Source: an uncultured Prevotella sp. (GTDB lineage: Bacteria > Bacteroidota > Bacteroidia > Bacteroidales > Bacteroidaceae). Taken from it: 59,845 bases of DNA. Under the pieces are notes generated by a model. The model was not told the DNA's origin, made no database searches, and worked only from the letters and a program-made list of their open reading frames with translations. The stretch is from positions 1 to 59,845 of the forward strand of contig CAMVJQ010000007.1 of the NCBI GenBank assembly GCA_947167845.1, read 5' to 3'. A program made the position numbers and the translations under genes. Shown in pieces: positions 8,245-15,202 of the stretch; position 1 is the stretch's first letter; every line of letters starts with the position of its first letter.

Positions 8245-11200
8245 ATGAAGCAGTTCCTGACAGCCCTTTTATTAGGTATCAGCCTCATAGTGAGTGCTGA
8301 TTCAAAGTTGATTCCTGATATGAAGTTCCGTAGGTTGGATACCCAGGATGGGCTTTCAAGTTCACAGGTGAATTGTGTGTTCCGCGACTCGCGAGGCTTC
8401 ATCTGGATCGGTACGCCCTATGGCCTGAACCGTTATGACGGCTTCCGGATCAAGACTTACTATTCGAGCAATCGTGACACCACCACCATGCGCGACAACT
8501 ACACGGAGAGCATCCAGGAGGCTGGTGACGGCCGGCTCTGGCTGAAGCAGGGGATGAACTACTGTATCTATGACCCGACGGGCGACACCTTCGAGCGGAA
8601 TCCCGCCAAAGTGCTTGCCAAGTTCGGCATCAATGGGGCGGTGGAGAAAATCTATATCGACAAGAAGAAGTGCTTCTGGGTGAAGATATATTCTGACGGT
8701 GTCTACTATTATAACCCCTCGGCGAAGAGACTCCATCATTTCAAGGAGGGCTATGGCGCCGGTGAACTGAATCCGACATACGGCTTCTCCATGTGTACCG
8801 AGTACGGCGGCCAGATGGTGGCAGTCACCTATAATGGAGAATTAGTCACTTTCGACGGGGAGGCTGGAAAAATCGTTTCCGACAATAAATGGATGCGGGA
8901 GAATGGCGGTCCGGAGAACCAGGATTACCGGCTGACTATCGACAAGGAGGGCAACCTGTGGTGCGTGGCATTGGAGAACACCTTTATATATATTAAGAAG
9001 GAGAACCACTGGTATCGCACGATGGTGGAATACCTCAGAGCGCACGGCATAGATGGTACGCCCGACTATCTGCAGGTGTGGAATATCCTCTTCGATGACA
9101 ACGGGTGGATGTGGTTCCTCTGCGATCATGAAGGCGTCTTCGTGGTTAACCTGCAGACAGGGCAACTCAAGCAGTTCAAGAACAACAAGTACGACGAGAC
9201 CACTCTCAGTGACAATACGCCCCGGCATATCTATCAGGACCCTCGCGGCAGGGTTTGGATAGGTACGTATAAGAATGGTGTCAACGAGTATGTACCTGGC
9301 ATGGAGAGCCTGAAGAGCGTCGAGGTGGGCGATGTCAATACCGTCTGCGAGGACCGGCATGGCAACTATTGGATAGGCACCAACGATGCCGGCATTCTGG
9401 TGTACGACCCCAAGAAGGGGGAGGTGGTCAGCCATTATACGAAGGACAACAGCGGACTGGCCGGCAATATCATGGTGGGGTCCTGGCCTGCCAGCGACGG
9501 CTCCATCTGGTTCGGCTCATACAACGGCGGACTGTCGCGCTGCATCCCGTCGGGAGCAGACCCTACGCAGGTGAATATCGTGAACTATCAGGCCTCACCG
9601 GGCGGCCTGTCCAACAACAGTGTGTGGGCACTGACCGAGGACAAGTGGAAGCGCATCTGGTTTACGACCCTGGGCGGCGGCCTTCAGATGCTGGAACCGG
9701 CAAGCGGCAAGTTTACTACCTGGAATACGAAAAACACCAGTCTGCCCAGCGACTATCTGACTTCTATCGGCTGGACGAAGAAAGGCTGGCTGCTGACGGG
9801 AACCAGTTATTACTATGCTTTGACAAACCCGGTCAGCAGGCAACTGATTCCGCAGTTACTGCCGGAGACGCCAGACATCACGGTGAACGTGACGAGTTGT
9901 ACATACGTCATCGAGGACAGCCGCGGCCTCATCTGGCAGGGCTCATCGTCAGGCCTGGTCGTCTATGACCCCAAGACCAAGTTCATCGTCCTGCTCGATA
10001 TGACCCACGGACTGCTGGGGTCTGGCATCAATTCCGTTGTCGAAGACCAGCGCCATGCCGTCTGGGCCGTCACCGACCATGGTGTTTCCCAGATTATGCC
10101 TGTCAGGCAGGATGACGGCACATGGCAGTTCAACATCCGCAGTTTCAACAGCCGTGACGGTCTGCAGAAGGCGACGTATAACCAGCGTTCCACCTGGGTC
10201 ACGCGCGACGGCAAACTGCTGGTCGGAGGCCAGGGCGGACTCGACATCATCAATACGGCTGAATTGCAGGAGAAAGAGACCACAGAGCATCCCGTGTTCA
10301 GCGGTCTGCAGATATTTGATCAGGATGTGACCGTCGGAAAGGAGATTGACGGGCGTGTCATCCTCGATGAGGCACTTGATGTCTGCCGGGAAATCAGCCT
10401 GAAATTCAACGACCAGTTTACCATACAGTTGGCCACCAATGAGGTGGATGTCAAGAATCATAAGCGTTTCGCCTACCTTCTGGAGGGGTTCAGCGACAAT
10501 TGGGTGAAGACGTCAGAACTGAACCCGAACATCACATTCAACTCCTTGCGGGCCGGCTCTTATACGCTTCATGTGAGGATTCTCAAGGAAGACGGTACCA
10601 TGCATGAGGAAGAGAGCACCCTTGAGATTTCTGTCCGTCCGCCGCTGTGGCGAACCCGCTGGATGATTCTGCTCTATATGCTCATCATCGCACTCGCAGC
10701 CTGGCTCTGGCGCAAGCGGTTCCTCAAGCAGCAGACGGAGCGCTTCCAGTTGGAGGAACTGCGGAGGGAGACGGAGAAAAAACAATGGATGAGCGAGATG
10801 CGCAAGCAGATGACACAGGACAGCCAGTCGCAGGTGTTCGTGGCCGGGGAGAACGGCTCTGTCGAGCAGCAGTCGGTGCAACTGGCCCGCACCAATCTGG
10901 TGCAACTCTACCGTGAGGTGTGCGAACAGTTCCAGTGGCCGGCCGGCAAGAACATACGCCTGTCGTTCTTCCCCTTCGTCGATGTGGTGGAGGTAATGGC
11001 CGACCAGGCACAACTCAGGAGACTGCTGGAGATCCTGCTGAGGAATGCCGGTACCTTCTCACCCAGCAACAGCAAGGTGAAGGTGTTTGTGGAGAAGGAC
11101 AAGGACAAGGCTGTGGTGCGTGTCGCCGACAGCGGCATCGGTATTCCCGATGAGGCGAGGTCCCATCTCTTCGACGAGATTATTGGCGACGATGATTCGC

Positions 11201-11352
11201 CCAACCTGCATCTGGTGTTCGACATCGTCACGGCTCACCATGGCACCATCCGTGCTGAAGAGAACCACGGCGGCGGCACCGTGTTCATCATCGAACTGCC
11301 ATGTGCACGGGATGTCGAGGTGGAGGAAGCCGTTATCATTGAGGATGAATAA
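8245..11352 (+). CDS. Beta-propeller sensor with degenerate, histidine-less kinase domain
   Basis: This is a 1035-residue paralogue of the preceding sensor: signal peptide, Reg_prop propeller (GLSSSQVNCVFRDSRGFIWI and later blades), Y_Y_Y-type domain at about 718-798, and a membrane helix at about 805-822. A cytoplasmic ATPase-like domain follows at about 915-1022. That domain keeps the N-box Asn934 (LLRNAGTFSP) and the G1 box DSGIGIP (962-968). The usual G2 box GTGIGL is replaced by SPNLHL, and there is no histidine anywhere between the membrane helix and the G1 box, so the phosphoacceptor is missing. There is no receiver or AraC-type domain, unlike canonical hybrid systems of about 1300-1500 residues. 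The tail EEAVIIEDE resembles the tail of the first sensor. The GH31 gene follows after 24 bp, in the same operon. Confidence 0.9.
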   Translation: MKQFLTALLLGISLIVSADSKLIPDMKFRRLDTQDGLSSSQVNCVFRDSRGFIWIGTPYGLNRYDGFRIKTYYSSNRDTTTMRDNYTESIQEAGDGRLWLKQGMNYCIYDPTGDTFERNPAKVLAKFGINGAVEKIYIDKKKCFWVKIYSDGVYYYNPSAKRLHHFKEGYGAGELNPTYGFSMCTEYGGQMVAVTYNGELVTFDGEAGKIVSDNKWMRENGGPENQDYRLTIDKEGNLWCVALENTFIYIKKENHWYRTMVEYLRAHGIDGTPDYLQVWNILFDDNGWMWFLCDHEGVFVVNLQTGQLKQFKNNKYDETTLSDNTPRHIYQDPRGRVWIGTYKNGVNEYVPGMESLKSVEVGDVNTVCEDRHGNYWIGTNDAGILVYDPKKGEVVSHYTKDNSGLAGNIMVGSWPASDGSIWFGSYNGGLSRCIPSGADPTQVNIVNYQASPGGLSNNSVWALTEDKWKRIWFTTLGGGLQMLEPASGKFTTWNTKNTSLPSDYLTSIGWTKKGWLLTGTSYYYALTNPVSRQLIPQLLPETPDITVNVTSCTYVIEDSRGLIWQGSSSGLVVYDPKTKFIVLLDMTHGLLGSGINSVVEDQRHAVWAVTDHGVSQIMPVRQDDGTWQFNIRSFNSRDGLQKATYNQRSTWVTRDGKLLVGGQGGLDIINTAELQEKETTEHPVFSGLQIFDQDVTVGKEIDGRVILDEALDVCREISLKFNDQFTIQLATNEVDVKNHKRFAYLLEGFSDNWVKTSELNPNITFNSLRAGSYTLHVRILKEDGTMHEEESTLEISVRPPLWRTRWMILLYMLIIALAAWLWRKRFLKQQTERFQLEELRRETEKKQWMSEMRKQMTQDSQSQVFVAGENGSVEQQSVQLARTNLVQLYREVCEQFQWPAGKNIRLSFFPFVDVVEVMADQAQLRRLLEILLRNAGTFSPSNSKVKVFVEKDKDKAVVRVADSGIGIPDEARSHLFDEIIGDDDSPNLHLVFDIVTAHHGTIRAEENHGGGTVFIIELPCARDVEVEEAVIIEDE

Positions 11353-11376
11353 AACTACAAAATATAACTGACAGAA

Positions 11377-14361
11377 ATGAAGAAACTAACACATTTGGTG
11401 TCTGCGCTGCTGATGGCTGCAACAGCCTCTGCAGCAGATGTGCAGACAATTGGAAACAGCGTGACGATCAAGCCCGACGGCGGGCAGGCCAAGGTGATTC
11501 GTCTGGAAGTGATGAACAACAACATTATCCGGGTGCGTGCCACTTCGGAGGATGCGCTGCCGCAGAAGCCCGCGTCGCTGATGGTTGTGCCGCAGACGGT
11601 GCCGGCAAAGGGCAGTTACACAGTGAGTGAGGAAGACGGCAACGTGGTGGTGAAAGCCAAGAACGTGAAGGCTGTGGTCAGCAAGGCTACTGGCGAGGTG
11701 ACCTTCTTCGATGCAGATGGCAAGCAACTCCTGAAGGAGTCGAAGGAGGGCAAGCAGTTCAAACGCTTCACCGTGCCTGAGCGTGAGTATGGACTGAAGG
11801 GCGGTCCGGCCATCACCGAAGAGATGAAGCACGGCCTGACATGGCAGATGAAATTCGACTCTCCCGAGGATGAGGCTTTCTACGGTCTGGGGCAGCACCA
11901 GAGTGAGGAGTTCAATATGAAGGGCAAGAACGAGGATCTCTTCCAGTATAACACGAAGGTCTCAATCCCCTTTGTGCTCTCCAATAAGAATTATGGCATT
12001 CTGTGGGACTCCTACAGTTACTGTCGCTTCGGCAATCCTAACGACTATCTCCAGTTGAACCGTGCCTTCAAACTCTACGACCGCTTCGGTAAGGAAGGCC
12101 ATCTGACAGGAACGTACGTCGACAAGGATGGCAAGCGCCTTGTCCGCGATGAGGATAGCATCTACTACGAGTATGCCTTCCCCGCCACCTCCGAGATAGC
12201 CGTGAAGACGGATAATGGCGGTATCAAGAACCTGCCCAAGGGCTTCAACCTGCAGGGCGCCAACGTCACATACGAAGGCTTCATCGAGCCGGAGTGCTGC
12301 GGTAAATGTGCTGGAAAAACACAACTCTACCAGTTCATCCTCTATTATTCTGGCTACGTGAAGGTCTATATTGATGGTAAGGAAGTGGTGCCTGAGCGCT
12401 GGCGCACGGCCTGGAACCCCAATGCCTATAAGTTTGCCACCGAACTGCAGAAGGGCAAGAAGGCACAGTTGCGCATTGAGTGGCGTCCTGACGGCGGAGA
12501 GGCCTATTGCGGTCTGCGCGTCTCTCAGCCCCGCAGTGCCGAGGAGCGTGGCAAACTCTCCATCTGGAGTGAGATGGCCAAGGATATGGACTACTACTTC
12601 ATCGCAGGCGAGAACCTCGACGAAGTCATTTCTGGTTATCGTACACTGACGGGCAAGGCTTCGCTCTATCCGAAGTGGGTGCTCGGATTCTGGCAGAGCC
12701 GCGAGCGCTATAAGACTTCAGGCGAGATAGAAGAGACGTTGGCAGAGTTCCGTAAACGTCATATTCCGGTGGATAACATCGTGCAGGACTGGAACTACTG
12801 GAAACTCGACTCATGGGGCAACCACACCTTCGAGTCGTCGCGCTATCCCAATCCTCAGGCCATGCTCGATAGTGTACACGCTATGGGGGGCCGCTTCATG
12901 ATTTCCGTATGGCCGAAGTTCTATGATACGGTGGACAACTACAAGGAACTCGACAAAAACGGCTGGATGTACCATCAGGCCGTGAAGGACGACATCCACG
13001 ACTGGCTCGGTTTCCGCGGCTCGTTCTATGATGCCTACGATGCCGGAGCCCGCAAGATGTTCTGGCGCCAGATGGATGAGAACCTCTACTCGAAGTATAA
13101 TAAGAAAGGTGTCGCTGGTGTTGATGCCTGGTGGATGGATGCCTCTGAGCCAAACGTGCGCGACTGTACGCCGATGTGGTATCGCAAGGCCCTCTCCGGT
13201 CCTACGGCCCTCGGCACCTCTACAGAGTATTTCAATGCTTATTCTACAGTCAATGCCGACGCCATCTACAACGGTCAGCGCTCTGTCTACAAGGGCAAGC
13301 CCAATGAGCCGCGTGTATTCCTGCTGACTCGTAGTGGCTTCGCCGGCGAACAACGCTTCTCTACGGCTACGTGGAGCGGTGATATCGGTACCCGCTGGGA
13401 GGATATGCGTGCCCAGATGACGGCAGGCCTGAACTACTCGATGTCGGGTATCCCCTTCTGGGGTATGGACCAGGGTGGATTCTGTGTGGAGAACCGTTAT
13501 GTGGCTGCCCAGCAACTCTTCGACAAGACGGGTGTGGAGAATGAAGACCTGAAGGAGTGGCGCGAACTGCAGACCCGCTGGAACCAGTTCGGTGCCTTCA
13601 TCCCTCTCTTCCGTGCCCATGGTCAGTGGCCCCTGCGCGAGATCTGGAACATTGCCCCTGATGAGCATCCTGCCTATAAGTCGTTCGTCTATTACGACAA
13701 ACTGCGCTATCGCCTGATGCCTTACCTCTATTCGATGGCTGGCTGGGCTCACTTCAAGGACTACACGCTGATGCGTGCGCTCGTGATGGACTTCAATGGC
13801 GACAAGAATGTAGAGAACATCGGCAATCAGTGGATGTTCGGACCGGCCCTGATGGCTTGTCCTGTGGGCTATTACAAGGCTCGCAACCGCTCGGTCTATT
13901 TCCCGGAGCAGTGCGGCTGGTACAATCTCTATACGGGTGAGCATATCCAGGGCGGTCAGCGCCTCGTGGTCGATGCTCCTTACGAGTGCATCCCCGTCTA
14001 TGTGCGCGAGGGAGCCATTATCCCCTTCGGTCCTGAGATGGAGTGGAGCGACCAGAAGCCTGCCGAACTCATCAACCTCTACGTCTATGCTGGTCAGAAC
14101 GGCCAGTTCCAACTCTATGAAGACGAGGGTACGAACTACAACTATGAGAAGGGCAAGTATGCCACCATCGACATCACCTACGACGATGCTTCGAAGACCG
14201 TCAGTTTCGGTGCCCGCAAGGGTCAGTTCAACGGTATGCTGAAGAACCGTCGCTTCAATGTGGTGCTCATCTCTGCCGACAGTGCGAAGCCGCTGAACCT
14301 CGACAATCCTGAGGGCAAGATGGTGCAGTACAACGGCAAGGCCGTGAGCGTACAACTCTGA
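11377..14361 (+). CDS. GH31 alpha-xylosidase-like glycoside hydrolase with PA14-type insert
   Basis: This is a 994-residue exported family GH31 enzyme with signal peptide MKKLTHLVSALLMAATASA. An N-terminal beta-sandwich (about 25-290) is interrupted by a PA14-like insert at about 297-385 (CCGKCAGKTQLYQFILYYSG through RIEWRPDGGEAYCGLRV). The catalytic barrel then runs from about 430. The nucleophile is Asp588 in DAWWMDASEP and the acid/base is Asp669 in TWSGDIGTRWEDM. A PA14 insert in this position is known from GH31 alpha-xylosidases of xyloglucan loci, such as CjXyl31A and Bacteroides ovatus BoGH31A, so release of alpha-1,6-xylose from xyloglucan oligosaccharides is the best guess. Alpha-glucosidase activity is the alternative. 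It is co-transcribed with the sensor upstream and ends at a strong terminator. Confidence 0.92.
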   Translation: MKKLTHLVSALLMAATASAADVQTIGNSVTIKPDGGQAKVIRLEVMNNNIIRVRATSEDALPQKPASLMVVPQTVPAKGSYTVSEEDGNVVVKAKNVKAVVSKATGEVTFFDADGKQLLKESKEGKQFKRFTVPEREYGLKGGPAITEEMKHGLTWQMKFDSPEDEAFYGLGQHQSEEFNMKGKNEDLFQYNTKVSIPFVLSNKNYGILWDSYSYCRFGNPNDYLQLNRAFKLYDRFGKEGHLTGTYVDKDGKRLVRDEDSIYYEYAFPATSEIAVKTDNGGIKNLPKGFNLQGANVTYEGFIEPECCGKCAGKTQLYQFILYYSGYVKVYIDGKEVVPERWRTAWNPNAYKFATELQKGKKAQLRIEWRPDGGEAYCGLRVSQPRSAEERGKLSIWSEMAKDMDYYFIAGENLDEVISGYRTLTGKASLYPKWVLGFWQSRERYKTSGEIEETLAEFRKRHIPVDNIVQDWNYWKLDSWGNHTFESSRYPNPQAMLDSVHAMGGRFMISVWPKFYDTVDNYKELDKNGWMYHQAVKDDIHDWLGFRGSFYDAYDAGARKMFWRQMDENLYSKYNKKGVAGVDAWWMDASEPNVRDCTPMWYRKALSGPTALGTSTEYFNAYSTVNADAIYNGQRSVYKGKPNEPRVFLLTRSGFAGEQRFSTATWSGDIGTRWEDMRAQMTAGLNYSMSGIPFWGMDQGGFCVENRYVAAQQLFDKTGVENEDLKEWRELQTRWNQFGAFIPLFRAHGQWPLREIWNIAPDEHPAYKSFVYYDKLRYRLMPYLYSMAGWAHFKDYTLMRALVMDFNGDKNVENIGNQWMFGPALMACPVGYYKARNRSVYFPEQCGWYNLYTGEHIQGGQRLVVDAPYECIPVYVREGAIIPFGPEMEWSDQKPAELINLYVYAGQNGQFQLYEDEGTNYNYEKGKYATIDITYDDASKTVSFGARKGQFNGMLKNRRFNVVLISADSAKPLNLDNPEGKMVQYNGKAVSVQL

Positions 14362-14370
14362 ATAATCATG

Positions 14371-14409
14371 AAATAAGAGTCCCCCGCCAATCGGCGGGGA
14401 CTCTTATTT
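14371..14409. terminator. Bidirectional terminator between GH31 and the PAS protein
   Basis: A 17-bp stem with one bulged C (14371-14388 with 14393-14409) and loop AATC lies 9 bp after the GH31 stop. The stop codon of the convergent gene (14404-14406) is inside the right arm. Confidence 0.88.
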
Positions 14410-14874
14410 CCTTACCACGATGTCCACTAGCATGTGGGGAACATAGCCCAGATAGACAAAGCGACCGTTCACGCTGACATCTACGTCCTTTACCTCGCGT
14501 TTCGCATCATACAGGCGCATGATGGCAGTCACATTGTTGAAGTCGCGCTTTTGCTTGAATGAGTTGGTCAGGATTATCCTGACTGGGCAGACTCGGCAGG
14601 CTATGCCCGTTCCGCAGAGACCCGAATCACAACCTGTTGAGCAGTGCAGCACATTGCCCAGCACATTAGGCTGTCCGTCGTCCAGATCCTTGTTTAGTTC
14701 GTAGAAGTTCGTCTCCTTGACCCTGAAATCCTTGTCAATCAGAAAGGCATAGTGGTCTTTTGCCTCCATCACCGTCTGCTTGGCTTCTGCGTAATCGTGC
14801 TTTCCCTTTGCCCACTTGCGGACAAACGGCACTATTATCAACAGTAATAGTAGTAACAGTCCTATGTATATCAT
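14404..14874 (-). CDS. Membrane-anchored PAS-like protein with cysteine cluster
   Basis: This is a 156-residue protein from ATG 14874; the longer frame start at 14919 lies upstream of the promoter at 14899-14906 and is rejected. One N-terminal membrane helix (IYIGLLLLLLLIIVPFV) is followed by a soluble region that reads like a PAS fold (DHYAFLIDKDFRVKETN, VLGNVLHC...). It carries five cysteines in 19 residues, C78, C82, C87, C93 and C96 (STGCDSGLCGTGIACRVC), which could bind a metal, Fe-S cluster or haem, or form disulfides. There is no kinase, cyclase or DNA-binding output domain. PAS domains with a similar Cys-rich insert occur in Bacteroidota histidine kinases. Its function is unknown; redox or gas sensing through a partner is possible. 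Confidence 0.7.
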   Translation of the reverse strand: MIYIGLLLLLLLIIVPFVRKWAKGKHDYAEAKQTVMEAKDHYAFLIDKDFRVKETNFYELNKDLDDGQPNVLGNVLHCSTGCDSGLCGTGIACRVCPVRIILTNSFKQKRDFNNVTAIMRLYDAKREVKDVDVSVNGRFVYLGYVPHMLVDIVVRK

Positions 14875-14898
14875 CGCTACAATCTCTTTTTTCGTGGG

Positions 14899-14906
14899 CA
14901 AAGGTA
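14899..14906 (-). promoter_or_regulatory. -7 box for the PAS-like gene
   Basis: The minus-strand TACCTTTG at 14899-14906 is 24 bp before ATG 14874. No good TTTG is present at the -33 position. Confidence 0.6.
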
Positions 14907-14915
14907 CGAAAAAAG

Positions 14916-14971
14916 CCACAGATTTACACAGATTCTCACGGATTTTTTTGTTAATCGGTGTAAATCTGTGG
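14916..14971. repeat. 14-bp inverted repeat in the gap before GH2
   Basis: The arms CCACAGATTTACAC (14916-14929) and GTGTAAATCTGTGG (14958-14971) are perfect inverted copies 28 bp apart, with a third related piece, ACACAGATTCTCACGGATT, between them. The gap from 14875 to 15202 holds this, a promoter with a palindrome, a short relic reading frame and an octamer repeat, but no full gene. Confidence 0.7.
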
Positions 14972-15033
14972 ATATTCGGGGAAATAGTCGTAACTCTGAA
15001 CTTCGCTCGAAGATAGGCTGCATCTTGGAAATA

Positions 15034-15083
15034 AAAATAAATCGCGATTTATTTTGAATTTCGCTCGATTTACACTATCTTTG
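15034..15083 (+). promoter_or_regulatory. Promoter with palindromic operator-like site upstream of GH2
   Basis: TATCTTTG (15076-15083) is preceded by TTTG (15053-15056) at 19 bp. A perfect 22-bp palindrome (core AAATAAATCGCGATTTATTT, 15034-15055) ends within the -33 box. Two copies of TTCGCTCGA (15002-15010 and 15060-15068) flank it. A repressor or sigma-linked site is possible but unproven. The promoter would serve the relic frame at 15116 and then GH2. Confidence 0.65.
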
Positions 15084-15115
15084 CAGGCGAAGAATCGTAT
15101 AAAACAGGGATAGAT

Positions 15116-15172
15116 ATGGCAACAATCAGTTTGAATCCTACATTGTACAGCCAGGCTCAAGTAAAAAGGTAA
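15116..15172 (+). pseudogene. Truncated small gene start cut off by an octamer repeat
   Basis: An ATG at 15116 opens MATISLNPTLYSQAQ, then runs into the GTAAAAAGGT repeat, which supplies VKR and a TAA at 15170-15172. The start sits 32 bp after a good -7 box and resembles the N-terminus of a small ribbon-helix-helix or antitoxin-like protein. It may be the remains of a gene replaced downstream by the repeat and GH2. It could also be a real 18-residue leader peptide. Confidence 0.4.
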
Positions 15173-15190
15173 AAAAGTAAAAAGGTAAAA
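15161..15190 (+). repeat. Octamer junction repeat, copy 1 (GGTAAAAA type)
   Basis: The units GTAAAAAG and GTAAAAAA repeat every 8 bp between the relic frame and the GH2 start at 15203. The A/G-rich strand is the coding strand, as in all other copies in this window. Confidence 0.8.
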
Positions 15191-15202
15191 CGAAAACTGA
15201 CT

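Noticed and set aside
12811..14355. 514-residue open frame antisense to GH31
   Set aside because: It mirrors a well-supported GH31 gene, has no recognisable domain, and long antisense frames are common in G+C-rich coding DNA of this genome.
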